From Hygrocybe punicea (Eukaryota; Basidiomycota; Agaricomycetes; Agaricales; Hygrophoraceae), in assembly GCA_963556145.1 (NCBI GenBank), contig OY744468.1, forward strand, positions 2,294,001 through 2,358,000: 64,000 bases of DNA, written 5' to 3'. This document shows, in pieces, positions 23,321 through 34,053 of this stretch (the first letter of the stretch is position 1; every line of letters begins with the position of its first letter). The position numbers were made by a program, and so were the translations under genes. The notes below the pieces were generated by a model, which saw only the letters and a list, made by a program, of their open reading frames with translations, was not told the origin of the DNA and did no database searches.

Positions 23321-24963
23321 TTATGCAGAACAGAAGTACGCGGAACAGAACAGAAATATAAGAAATAGTGTAACGCAGGCATAGAAGAACATTATGCGCA
23401 TTAGAAAAAATAGGGCAATGAAGGCATAGAAGCACATTGCGCGCATTAGAAAAAATAGTGTAACGAAGGCATAGAACATTACAAAAACAATGGAGAGTGA
23501 GATGAGGAATAAGATGACACGACTCTCAACCCAACGCCAGAACACGACTCCCGGGGGAACATAATAAATTTGTTCGCCAAACAGGTGCTGATGGATGACA
23601 AGTGCTTGGGTGCCCTTGTGCTGGCGGCGCAACTCGTAGTCGTTCTCTGAATCAAGGTAAGTGTCGCTCAGGTAGCAATATGCCATCGCTGAGAGCCAAA
23701 ACCATGTGTCTGTTTGTTCATTGGGGGTGGGGAGGCCGAGATCGGATGGAAAGTGTGCTACAGGCCGCCCGTCTTTATGCCATCTACTCCAGTCAAGCAT
23801 GTCCTCGACGCGCAAAGAGTTCTTATGGATATACTTCCTGTAGCGAGACTGTATGTCGTCGTGGAGGGGCATGTATCTCAATGTTGTCGAGACACTGCAC
23901 AGGATGCCATTTTCCAGGACGGTTTGGCAGAACCGTTGGCAGTTCGAGTATAAAAGGTGGAACCCTTGGTGCAAGTTTTCAGCTCGAATGCGCTCGACGA
24001 GGTTGGTCATGAACTTGTGAACGTGGGGGGACTTGATCCTTATGACCTTTTTTACCGCCCTCCGGACGATGCAAGGGAGCTGCAATTTCATTTCTCCGGT
24101 GCCCTGGTTTTCGCTGAGATTGTGCAGGTTGAGTACTGCTTGAAGAATTGGTTCGAGAACAGTCTTCGTGAGCCATTCTTCATCCCTGGTTTGTTTGGAG
24201 ACGGCAAGCAAGTCACGAGGATGAAAATAGCCCTCTGCGTGCTCGACAATCAAACCATGCGACAGGTTGTCATTGACGAGACGCAAGGCATGAGGAGGAT
24301 TCCAGGAACCAGGTTGCAGATAGGGCGGAGGGCGACGGGTGATCAGTATCCCATTAACTCTGCTCCGCGTGCATGAGCTGAGTAGGTAAAGAGAAGATAA
24401 ATACCGACCTAGGTTCTCCTTTCGGTCCCTTTTCCGTCGGAACGCCGGTTTCAAAGCGCAATGGTCCGTAGGTGAATACCTGGTGCGAATCACCAAAAGG
24501 TAGAATATTACGCTCAACAAGATTGGCGACGAGGGGTAGTTTCAACATCGAGAAGCAATAATCTGGAATTCTAACCGTTCCTGGTCGTTTTTCGAGAATC
24601 ACCGCTGTGTCGAAGAATCCTTGGGGGTGGGTTATTTCATGCAGAACTCGGGCTACCATGGAACATACCAGATGCAAATAATGTGGCCCGAACAATAGTG
24701 ATAAAGTCATTGAAATGCTCAGGCTCATGCATCCAGCACGAAACTTTCTGGCGGAGCGAATGTAGCGTAGCCCTAGGCTGATTTGGTAAAAAATTAGTCA
24801 CATTGATATTTCTGTCCTCCTGAGCGTATTCCAAGACAAAAAGCAAAAGGTGTTCGAGCTCGATACGTAACGCAGACCAAAAGAATTCCTCGATGGCAGC
24901 AGATGGGTCCCCGAGGCGATGGCGTTGCCATTCGGGGTATGATTTGGCCATCCGATGGCGCAA
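23321..24963 (-). CDS. Orphan protein with NCQ motif and repetitive hydrophobic tail
   Basis: Three coding blocks on the minus strand: 24963 to about 24690 (MRHRMAKSYPEWQRHRLGDP...), about 24650-24410 and 24340-23321. The last block contains LLYSNCQRFCQTVLENG, recalling the NCQ motif of papain-fold-like fungal proteins, and ends in about 70 hydrophobic residues made of three 15-residue repeats (FYAFVTLFFLMRAMC type). I do not recognise the whole protein. The junction between blocks 1 and 2 does not close with a normal intron (the only in-phase option is 16 nt), so either a frameshift or an unseen exon border exists. The hydrophobic repeats suggest membrane anchoring, although they may be a recent extension by DNA repeat expansion. 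Confidence 0.5.
23355..23480 (-). repeat. 45-bp tandem repeat, about 3 copies, in-frame
   Basis: The unit gcgcattagaaaaaatag...gcacatt recurs at 45-bp steps and encodes the 15-residue hydrophobic repeats at the C-terminus of the preceding gene. The length is a multiple of three, so frame is kept. Confidence 0.75.
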
Positions 24964-25025
24964 TGAAGCGTTTACTAGTATGATAGTCCGAGTCAGAAAA
25001 GAAATGGTTATGGTTCAGAAACACT

Positions 25026-25279
25026 AATGATGCGGTCGGCAGCCAGAATGGTGGCGGAATTTAGGAAAGAGACTTTGGGTGCACGACTTGAGCTATTTGG
25101 ATGATTTAACACGGATGGTGAAGAGGCGTTAACTGAAGGTGGATTGGGGGGATCAATGGTGAGGGTCCATGAAATCGCTGCCAGTGTTCAATTCATGTTT
25201 TCAAGTTTGAGCTCCGCGAGAGAAGGTTGGAACGTGTTGTTCACAAGCGCCCAAGAATGTTTGTGGGCGTACTGCATGT
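25026..25279. repeat. Dispersed duplicated segment, copy 2
   Basis: Second copy of the segment at 7433-7676, same orientation, 17.6 kb away. Relative to copy 1 it has small insertions and, in the minus coding frame, a TGA after ENMN, so this copy cannot encode the full tail. No flanking target duplication was seen. Confidence 0.75.
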
Positions 25280-25649
25280 CAGCGTTGTCACGACTGCAGT
25301 CTGACTGAGTCATGCGCTGACTTGAGTCGTGCTGGCGAAATTAGTCCGACTCAGTCCAAGGGGGTGGCGGAACGGGAATCCCGAACCAGGGGTGGGTCCA
25401 GCCGGGGGCCTTAAAATTTTTTCCGACTTGGGTTCAAATGTGCCCTAAAATGGACATACATAGCACACAACGAGAAAGAAGAGCTGTCCATGCGAGAAGC
25501 AGCTGTCCATGGATCAATACATCATAATAAAATTTTTATTCGTCGATCTACACAGTTGTTACATGGCAAAGAGGAAGAGGTAAGAGATTTGAGCTTGTAG
25601 TTCTATATTATACGAAGACCGTTGCAGGGCCACACAGGAATTCTCGGCT

Positions 25650-25919
25650 GACAGTTTCCTTGACTGTCCGGACTGTGGCCAGGTGATTCATGTTGGTACT
25701 GGTGGGGAAAGGAACCTAGAGAGTCATCGCTCCTCAAAGACATGTAGGACAAAAATTGCGGATCAGAACGCACAAATCAAACGAAGGCCAGATAAATCAC
25801 TCCTCACATTTTTCGGACCCAAGCTTGCACTCAACCAACCCACAGTCTCCACACCTACACCTAGTGTTGCCACGGCTCGGTCCGAAACTGTTAGCCGATT
25901 GAGCCGAGCCGATGATTAG
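25650..25919 (+). pseudogene. Zinc-finger fragment, probably transposon-derived
   Basis: A short open frame contains CPDCGQVIHVGTGGERNL, then a spaced His and SKTC, a CxxC...H...C finger followed by a basic stretch and a Pro/Ser/Thr-rich end. This N-terminal finger recurs in repeat-family proteins of Agaricomycetes. Nothing downstream continues it. It looks like a broken 5' piece of a repetitive gene. Confidence 0.45.
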
Positions 25920-25995
25920 CCGAGCCGAGCCGTTGCTACGGCTAACGGTTAAACCTCGGCTTAGCCGTGGCTAGCCGTTTTGAGCCGTTACAAAA
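25885..25995. repeat. AGCCG-rich direct and inverted motif cluster
   Basis: About a dozen copies of agccg and its complement cggct are packed in roughly 110 bp, so the strand can fold on itself (for example gagccgagccg against cggctaacgg/cggcttagccg). It follows the zinc-finger fragment and could be the end of a transposable element. Confidence 0.55.
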
Positions 25996-26469
25996 TTTCC
26001 AAATTAGGAAATATAATGATTTCGAGGTTTCCGGAGTGTTTGCTGGCTCGCAACTGGTTTTCTGGCATTGCCCAAGGCTCAAAACATCACCAGACGACTG
26101 CTGTGCTAATGAAGGATAGATTTTGGTGTAAAATATAATAATACTGAATAATTATTGCATCTACATAGTCTCAATTACCTTGATGAACAACCATGTCGTA
26201 TCGTAACTTGTAACAGTCACCATTTGATACTGAAGAGATGAAACATTGAGCCATTAAATCTGACCTATAGAAAGAAGCTCACGTTGTCAATGCTTCGGGC
26301 GTTACTGAGATGTGAGAGGGTTTGTAAGGGAAGCCATTTGAAGACACTCTTGGCTTGCGTTCGTTCTGTTGACCCAAACGTCCAGTTTCGCTGGATCCAG
26401 ACACTCGATGTGGTTCGTTGTAGCAAATAAGAGGCAGCAAAATTATGTCTCCTAATTTTTACTTTTATT

Positions 26470-27225
26470 TTATTTTATTTTATTTGGAGGGTCGACATAC
26501 CTGACTTCAGCAGCAGTGACACCATCGAGGCTGTTTAAGAGTCCACACAGACGTAGCCTTGAAGTGTGAGTAGTTTCAGTTGCGTTCATAGGTGGACATA
26601 ATGTCACGACTGACGGAGCACATAAATGTATAGCCATGCGAGAAAGCGACTTGCCTGATTGAAACATATCCCATTAACGTTGTCAAAGTATTATCACTTA
26701 TGCAGTACTTATGCTAGGATTCAGCTTCAAGAAAGGCTGACGACATAGATATCAAGACCGAGTTCGCCAGCTAAGGAATCGATGAGTGATAGTTTACCGC
26801 TATCTTTAAACCCTCCAACCATCAAAGAGTTCCAAAGGGGATCCATTGTCGAGCAGAGGTTGTACATGGCAAGGGCTAAATTGTTGTCTCCAATGCCATG
26901 TCGATAGCCTTGGAGCGTGCAAGAGAACCATAAGATGAAAGAAATCAGAATAATTATTGCTATTCGAGAAATATAACTGCTCTCACCGAGATTGTTGACT
27001 GCCATCATGATTACATCCTCGACTCCGAATACTCGCACCAGGACAAAATTTGTTTGACAAAATCATGTTCCACCACGAAGGAGAGAATGGTCCTTGCAGG
27101 TGGGAGAGTAGGCTAGTCCCATCAAAATTAGACATCATTTTTTGCAATGCAGGGTTCGACTGACTCACCTTGAAAGAACGGATAGTCCAGGGCAAATGTC
27201 CAATATATTCCGCTGATGCCCTCAA
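26470..27225 (-). pseudogene. BCS1-like AAA ATPase relic
   Basis: Fragments match the BCS1 AAA family, mitochondrial inner-membrane ATPases that in fungi form large divergent paralogue groups. Near 26740-26810 the segment GFKDSGKLSLIDSLAGELGL followed by DIYVVSLS corresponds to the Walker A region and next strand, but the P-loop is degraded (family form GPPGTGKTSLI). Near 26530-26570 RLCGLLNSLDGVTAAEVR matches the family's LSGLLNALDGV segment. The Walker B part between them is absent and frames change. It is clearly a decayed copy. Confidence 0.6.
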
Positions 27226-28215
27226 CCGAGTTGTCTACAGGGAGAATGTGAGGATGTTGCTACATGCAGGCTGACACGAAATCACCAAGTGCAACACGCA
27301 AATCATTGCAAGTATTATGAGAGAGACCACAGGTAGAAGATGTCGAGACACCCCCAGTACACAGGGGGATAGGAAAAGGCGATGACTTGTGAAAAGTTTG
27401 AGTGCCCAGCACTAGTGAAACAGATGGAAGGACGTGAAATATGGACCAGAAAATAAGATGATGAAGGCCGAAGACAGGGAGACGCAGAGACAACAGGGAC
27501 GAGACTTTGCGGTGCTCAGCACTGGCAAAGATGGTAGAAAGCGACGGGGACAAGTCTTTGCTGGTGCTCGGCACTGGCAAAGATGGTTGAGAAGAACATA
27601 AGGCTCTTACGGTCACGGTATGGTGAAGCTCAAGTCTCATGGTCACATGATTGAGTTACTGTTGAGCGCCATTCTAAGTCTTTTCTCTTCATCTCCCCTT
27701 GATTGAATCATAGGGGGATTCTTGTCTCTCCTCTCCCCTTGATTGAATCATAGGGAGATGTTCCTTCCTGGTTGTGTTATCTGCCGATGCCGACACTGAG
27801 GTTCTTATCTGCCATTTTGCTATGGCTGGCATCGTCTTCCCCCTACTCTTTGCTTCCCCGGCTCTGGGTACGTTGACTTATCCCCCTCTTCGCAATGGGT
27901 TGTCATCCTATCCATATCTTGCACCAGGATCTGCCCGTTTGACACAAGGAACAGATCAAGACCACACCCTCGATACATGTGTCTGCATGCTGTTTCGCTT
28001 AGCACCGTGTTTTTTTAATCTCCACGTTTTTTTTCCCTTTGCCACTACTGAGACGTTCATATTTTTTCTATTGTACTTTTACCAATAATTTGTATTTCAT
28101 GTGTATTTCATACATCCACCATCAAACTCACCTGGTTACGTCTGCATCTTCAACTTATTCACCACGTTGTACAGGAGAAATGTAATTGTTAGTAGCGTTC
28201 ATGGCAGGACAATAG
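27226..28215. other. Intergenic stretch with two short tandem duplications
   Basis: No recognisable gene. A unit of about 50 bp (core ggtgctcagcactggcaaag) is repeated at about 27495-27590, and a 40-bp-spaced duplication (core ccccttgattgaatcatagg) lies at 27693-27757. An open frame on the minus strand at 27260-27646 spans the first duplication but resembles nothing known to me. Confidence 0.4.
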
Positions 28216-29987
28216 TCATACAGCATGCACACAAGTTGCAATACGTCTTGATTGAGATCGGTTACACCCTTGGAAAGCTATAGCACTCGTGGACCCGACA
28301 AAATATATTTTTTGATCTCTATTGTTCATCATCTCCCTCCGCTCAATTGTCAGATAATGTTCCTGTCGTTCACGCAATGGAAAAAGGCTCGACGAACTGA
28401 GATCCCATGGCATAGCTGATAACCCGTCCACTGGTCCATCGATCAGACGTGTGACGAAGTCGAAGATTGGGCCCTTGTATTTAGTAGCCACTTGAGGGTG
28501 AGGGTCCTGCAAAATATTAAGGGTCCGGTCCCATTCGGTATTTGATGGCGTAGGACCGTCAGCATAGGCGGTGTCATCCCAATCGAATCCAAAGCGATCA
28601 TAAAGACGGCAGTCAAGGGTAGTCATAAATTTAGGAGCAGCAGCATCCGTGTGGCGATCGCCGACACCATGAATGGACAGCACATCTCGCTGCCAGTGTT
28701 CCACAGGAAGTGGACCCGCAGGTATTGTTTGGCTATTGATTTGATCAGCAGGTTGCCTCGCCTCACCTTCTTCCAAGGTGGGATCGTCATATTCACCGTC
28801 ATAGTCGTCGTTACCGAATGGGTCTTCGTTGTCTGGCGCGTCGGGGTTAAATTCGGTACAGACGTCCCATTCCCTATCAAAGGCATTATATCGCATATGT
28901 TCCGGCGGCTTTTCTTCCCACAGATCTTCTATCTCTCTGAAATTGACTCTCGTTCTGAGGCGAAAGCCATCCATTTCCAGCCAGTGGAAGACAGCAGCCC
29001 CTCTCTTCCCCGGTGCGCGAAAGCGTTCACCTTCCTTCTGACGAGCCAAGCGAGCGGCTGTTTCTTGTGCAGTCTCCATGGCAGCAATTTTCTTGTGGCG
29101 TACTGCTTGTTGAACAAAGAATTCCTGCCAAGTTTCTCCAAGTTTCTGGCGAGAGCCTGGGTTTGGCTTAGGGAACTTCTTGGAGGATGTTACATCAGTG
29201 GTAGGGCTAGGCGGTGGCGGAGACAACTGCTCCAACTGCCACTGCTGGCAGGCAGCCTGGACTTGTGCATTATTGGGTAAGTAGTTTGCCACCTCAGGTT
29301 TGGGTGATACGCGTAGGGGCTTGTCGAGGGTGCTCCATACGAACCAGATAGGGATATCGACTCTGACGAGTCTTGGGATGTGTGCCAACCATTTGCATTG
29401 ATGCACGTCAATGACCACGCCTACTCTCGGAACGCTGTCGGTGAAGTCGGCGATCGGTGAATCCCGCAGTTGCTGGACCCACTCTGGGTGGACCTTGGTT
29501 TCGCTAGTGAGTATCTTCACCCAGTTGGGGTCGTCGCCATATGGGACATAGCTGGCTGTGAAAAATGAGATGGCCATCGAACACAGTCCCATCAACGGTA
29601 TGAAAGCATCTCAGGACTTCATGGCACACTTTCGGGCTGAGTGTTCACGTGTATGAATGCGGAGGTAGCCGTATGTGTGAGGGACGGGGAAACATCTGTA
29701 TTCAAGTGGAAAAAAGGCACCCGGGGCTTTTCCCAGTAATTCCCGAGCAACCACATAGAGAGAGGTTTCGAGATCGTGCCATTTTTCTCGGGTAGCAGCT
29801 GATAATTGGAACCCACCACGGACGCGTTCGATAGATAGCGACTTGTAATCACAGACTAGACACTGTATTAATGGGCGATCCCATCGTATCGATGTGACGG
29901 CGAGTTCGGTTGTAGACCCGAATGGGAATCTACGAAAGTGGTGATCAGCTAAGAAGTGATCAGAGGAGTTTAGTGTCTATAGTCTAG
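28216..29987 (-). pseudogene. Basidiomycete repeat-family hypothetical protein with premature stop
   Basis: A coherent minus-strand reading runs from about 29987 (SSDHFLADHHFRRFPFG, ELAVTSIRWDRPLIQ, CLVCDYKSLSIERVRGGFQL) through DAFIPLMGLCSMAISFFTA to the stop at 28216. I recognise it as a multi-copy Agaricomycete family of unknown function (typical blocks: EWVQQLRDSPIADF, APGKRGAAVFHWLEMDGFRL, RYNAFDREWDVCTEF, DCRLYDRFGFDW). At 29611-29613 the frame holds TGA where the reading context suggests CGA (Arg), a CpG transition. Upstream the coding sequence meets a TAG that may be a splice acceptor, then the retrotransposon region begins. The C-terminus seems short for the family. Confidence 0.55.
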
Positions 29988-30149
29988 TCAATCCAACCCG
30001 AATCCAGGGTTCTGGATCAGAGGGGAAGTGAAGGGAGTGGAGTACGAAGACTAATGAGATGATACGAAGCGAGGACTAAGAAATAGAACTGAAGGGATGC
30101 AATACGATAGGATGTAATATGATATGGTGGGATATGATAATATATATGT

Positions 30150-30505
30150 TGTAGTATAAGGGTACATCTTTTATACTACTGGGAGAGATCCTGTGCTGTA
30201 GTAACTATGTACTACAAGCGAAGGCTGTAACTGATGGTAGAGAGGTGGAGTGGAGTATAGGGGGAATGGTGCTATGTACTAAGTAACGGGAAACGAAGAT
30301 ATATCATATGTAACTATATACGTACTGATTCCGGGTCGTTAGAGACATCGCATCTTGAGTATGAACGATTCCGGAGGCGGAATCCGGAGCGGAATCGACG
30401 GAAAAGACTGGAAACGGGCGGAATCGATGATACGTGAATGGGAATGGACGAGGACGAAGTGGGATATGAAGAGGATTCGGGTCCAGAGGGCCCGGGGCCT
30501 CTACA
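30150..30505 (-). repeat. LTR of element D (start uncertain)
   Basis: The end at 30505 (TACA) is supported by homology of the flanking sequence to element A. Bases 30152-30437 recur inverted at 63715-64000 with a single mismatch seen by eye (a CpG site), which shows that this is a repeated sequence. Confidence 0.6.
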
Positions 30506-30526
30506 TCCGGTCAGGACTCAGATAGA

Positions 30527-30540
30527 GACCATCCCTGGTC
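30527..30540. promoter_or_regulatory. Palindrome GACCA-N4-TGGTC, D copy
   Basis: The sequence gaccatccctggtc lies 21 nt from the LTR end. The equivalent site in element A is gaccatccgtggtc, 22 nt from its LTR end. The surrounding bases are mostly diverged. Confidence 0.55.
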
Positions 30541-30728
30541 GATCCATACGAAATAACGAAGATACCGGGGTCATGGGAATAAATGAGCGGAGGCGATGTC
30601 GAAAATGGGCGGAAACGAGAGTACAACGTGAGGGGAGTCGAAGCCGGCGGGTATCGAAGCGTCGGGAAGCAGTGGTCCGGAGCTACTAAAAGAGGGTGGG
30701 GCGAAACGGCTGGATAAAGGAACAACGG

Positions 30729-30736
30729 TCACGTGA
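30729..30736. promoter_or_regulatory. TCACGTGA palindrome upstream of D Zn2Cys6 gene
   Basis: An 8-bp palindrome with a CACGTG core (bHLH E-box type), 102 bp upstream of the ATG at 30838. The same 8-mer lies about 85 bp upstream of the homologous start codons in A and C. Confidence 0.5.
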
Positions 30737-30837
30737 CGGGGCAACAAATACAAACAAGAAAACTTTTCAACGCGACTTTCAACAATCTCGACAACAACCT
30801 CAACGAGCCCAACAAACCCAACAAACACCAACACCAA

Positions 30838-32396
30838 ATGTCGACGGAATACAACAAATTCCTCAATACTCTCGATGCGGAAACGCGGCAAGATTTTGAG
30901 AGCGCCGTAGCTGAGTTACTAGAAGTCGACGCGGCCGGAATCGATATCGTACGCGACAGATTCGAGAACGAAGCACGGCAATGGGTGGTGAGACGACGAT
31001 GGGCCATGGTAAGAGTTCCCGTTCCCGTAAACGGCACGGACTAACGATACCTGGCAGTGGAACTACAGAGGAATCTTGGCGGAAATCCGGGACAACGGAA
31101 TCGACGTGACGGAACCGAAGGATTTCTCGATGGGCGGAGAGATGGTGGTGGAGGTCGAGGAGTGGTTGCGGAGCTGGGAGGACTACGAACGGGAACGGAA
31201 AGAGGCGAGGCATCGGGAAGCTGTACGGTTGCAGGAGGAAAAGGAGGCGGAAGCGAGGAGGCAACGGGTTGAGGAGGCGGAAAGGATCGAGCGGCAACGG
31301 GCGGAGGAATCGCGCCAATACGAAGAGGAGATGAATAGGAGGGCGGAGGCGGAGAAGCGGATCGAGGAGGCAGAAAGGATCGAGTGGCAACGGGCGGAGG
31401 AATCGCGCCAATACGAAGAGGAGATGAATAGGAGGGCGGAGGCGAAGAAGCGGATTGAGGAGGCGGAAAGGGCGAAGGCGGCAGAGGCAGCAAAAAGGGA
31501 TAATGCAGCCGCGGAAAGGGACCAGGAGGAGACTGCACAAACCAGCGGTCACGGAAGCGAGGACGAGGAGGACACCTGGTCCAACCAACAACTACGAAAA
31601 TACGAGCGGCTTCGAGCACTCAACGCGATCAAACACAAAAAGCTCAACCGGGATAAGAGGGTCAACCGGGATGACGAGACCGTTCATGGGGACTACAACA
31701 GCGGCAACGATTTCTCGAATGCGAGCGGGAACGAGGACGCGGAATCGAAGGGAAAGATTCCGGGGGTAAGTGATGTCTCGCGGACTCGTATATTCGTTGT
31801 GCCTAACTAATCCGTAGTATATGCAGTCGTTCCGGATCCGGCAATGCGATGCGTGCGTGACCGCCAACGCGGTTTGTCGCGGAATCGAGGGATACGCGTG
31901 CGATCAGTGCAAAAGACTTAAACGACGTTGCGGATTGTCGACGAAGGGACCGGCCACCGGATCCAGAAAAGCGGAAAGGAAAGGGAAGGCGAAGGTGGGT
32001 AGTCCGAAGAGAAAGGTCGTCGCGAAGAAGATACCAAAGCCCGTGAGGAAGCCTAGGTTGCGGACCGGAGAGGCGTCGACGAGTAAGCGGACGTTGACCG
32101 ACGTCGAACCGGATACGGAATCGGAGCGGGACGAAGGGAGACGAGGAAATCCGTTCAAGCACCCGCGGATCGGAGCCGGAATCAATGACCACGTCCGGGC
32201 AGTACGCAAGATGGTGAGGGAAACGCAAAGGGAGATATCGACGATCGCGGACGGCCTCTCGGAGTATGTTGCGGAGGTCCATTCGAAGCTAACCCGTTGG
32301 ACGAAGGAGCTGAACCAACTACGCGCGAACCAAGCCCATATCTTTGGCCAACTTGACATGATCGACACAAAACTCGACGAAAGGAGAAGGGAGTAG
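30838..32396 (+). CDS. Zn(II)2Cys6 coiled-coil protein of element D
   Basis: Three exons: 30838-31008 (MSTEYNKFLNTLDAETRQDF...), 31058-31765 and 31818-32396, with clean GTAAG donors, CTAAC branch points and CAG/TAG acceptors; about 485 residues. Exon 2 is a highly charged Glu/Arg/Lys coiled coil containing a tandem repeat (QRAEESRQYEEEMNRRAEA twice). Exon 3 starts with CDACVTANAVC, then RGIEGYACDQCKRLKRRC: CX2CX6CX7CX2CX6C at residues about 303-331, the fungal Zn(II)2Cys6 cluster spacing. A basic linker and a C-terminal helical region follow. It is homologous in layout, intron positions and cluster to the antisense genes of elements A-C, but strongly diverged. A DNA-binding role is inferred from the cluster. 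Confidence 0.75.
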
Positions 32397-33406
32397 AAGG
32401 GAAATGGACGGAAAAGGAGGGGAAACAAACCGCGGGACAATGTACATAAAAATAAAATGAGTACATAATAAAATCTATAACGGAAAGGGAGAAACGGGTA
32501 ACTACATAAGCCAGAATCTGGAGGTCGAGGTGGAGGGCGGGACCGGAATACAACGGACACGGAATGGGATCGAAACAAATGGGAAACAAGGAAAACTATA
32601 AACGAAAACGAAAATATAAATAAGTGGAGGCCGGGAGCGTGAACGGAAAGCGGAACGGAAGACGAAAACGCAAAAATAGGAGACGGAAACGGGTCTATAT
32701 CCCCACAAGAGTTTCTGAAAGAAGGTCGGAGGCGGAACGACGAGAGGAGGCGGAGAACTTCTTGCAAATATTCGAGCGAGGTGTCGAGGGGGTGGAGGTC
32801 CAGAATGCGATCACAAAGTAGAATGAAGACGGAAACGAGGAATAAAATAAAATCGAGAACCGGAGTGCCGACACCAACATGATCCCATATAATGGGTGTG
32901 CCGCGTAACGGGTCTAAAAACGATGGGGTGCCCCAAGCGGGCGGAAACGACAAAGTGCCCCAAGTGGGCGAGGAGGGAACTGGAGACGATACGGGAGCGG
33001 GAACGACGAGGGGAACCGGGAACGAAGGGGTCAACATAACAGAACCGGGACCGGAATCGAAATCAGATAAAAGGGGAGGAATGGGGTCCGGAATGGGAAC
33101 GGGTACGGAATACTCAACCAAAGTCGACGGAATCTCAATAGACGGTGACGGAGGACAATATGGCGACAATATCGGGGGCGGAATGTCTATTTCTGCCATT
33201 TTCTGGAGAATCCGATGACAATGGGAGCGGGTCCGGTACGAGTTTGTGGACGGAAACCGGAGGGGACGAATCCGAAGATGACGGGGACGAAATAGGAAAC
33301 GAATTGGATAAATCGGTGACCGGCATCGATAAATCGGGAATGGGATCGGACGGGGACGGCATGGGACTGGACGTCAAAACCTGTAAACAAATAACGGTCT
33401 CGACGG
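32397..33406. other. Low-complexity tail of element D
   Basis: Purine-rich plus strand (Pro/Ser-rich frames on the minus strand) with no recognisable reverse transcriptase, integrase or gag motif. In element A the corresponding position holds the C-terminal end of pol, so this may be a diverged pol end; I cannot show it. Confidence 0.35.
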
Positions 33407-34053
33407 TGTAAAGGCGAGGTCGGGGTGGCTGCGGAATAATAATCCTAAGCCTGTGGGGTCAGCGTAGAAGTGACTAGGAATAGTCTAACAAGCTTCAGTA
33501 AGATAATAGGATATAAAAAGTAAGAAGCCGCCGAGTAAACTACTGAAATCTATCGAGACCGATCGAAGCCGACGAAGCCGACGATGTCGGGTACGGCGGG
33601 TCGGGTGTCGGGTGACGAGAAACGTAGAGATAAAGGCGGTAGAACGACGGGGAGGGCGTCGAGGAATCCGACGAGCAATGTGTGCGATGGAATTTACTGA
33701 GAGACTTAATTCTCAGAGAGAGGAAATGGGGGAACTGGTTTCTTATTTTGAGACGGCGCTTGGGCACCGTTTTTATACTACAAATTTGTGTACCTAGATT
33801 CGGACGAGAGTCCTCGGCTGATGAGAGGAGACAAAGGAGAATAAAAATGGGGAAGTAGGAAGAGCGTTGCGAGGCGACGATGACAGGGAAAATGGGTGGA
33901 AGATATAAAAAACCGTAAAAGATGCAATATACTTTACTATATCCCCATAAGGGAGACGCTAGGCGTGAATAAGGCAAGTCCGATGTCAGGATCCCAGTCC
34001 GATGAGATCTATCTTTGATATTTGAAGTTCCGTGAGTTTATGAGATAGACCGA
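33407..34053 (-). repeat. Element B left LTR, part 1
   Basis: Starts TGTAAAGGCGAGG at 33407 and is cut at 34053 by element A; the rest continues at 43893-44044. It runs antiparallel to the element's sense direction. Confidence 0.88.

Larger units (their letters stand above)
30150..33406 (-). mobile_element. Element D: left end of a diverged LTR retrotransposon
   Basis: The left LTR ends at 30505 with ...gcctctaca, the same kind of hairpin plus TACA end as in elements A-C. It is followed at the same spacing by the palindrome seen beside the A LTR, and then by a plus-strand Zn2Cys6 gene homologous to the antisense genes of A, B and C. By analogy D's own gag-pol would be on the minus strand, but none is recognisable before the sequence is cut at 33406 by element B. 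The left LTR start is uncertain (somewhere in 29990-30152; a TGTA start at 30150 is my guess). Confidence 0.65.

Noticed and set aside
29864..30505. D LTR starting at the TGTATTAATGG at 29864
   Set aside because: The minus-strand coding sequence of the neighbouring gene runs through this point (TSIRWDRPLIQ) to about 29987, so the LTR must start later.
31904..33199. 431-codon minus-strand frame in element D
   Set aside because: It overlaps the last exon of the Zn2Cys6 gene, is low-complexity (Pro/Ser then Phe/Val runs) and shows no retroelement motif.
33540..33977. Open frames of 120-145 codons inside the LTRs
   Set aside because: They recur in every LTR copy but differ by frameshifts between copies and have no start context or domain; regulatory DNA is the simpler reading.
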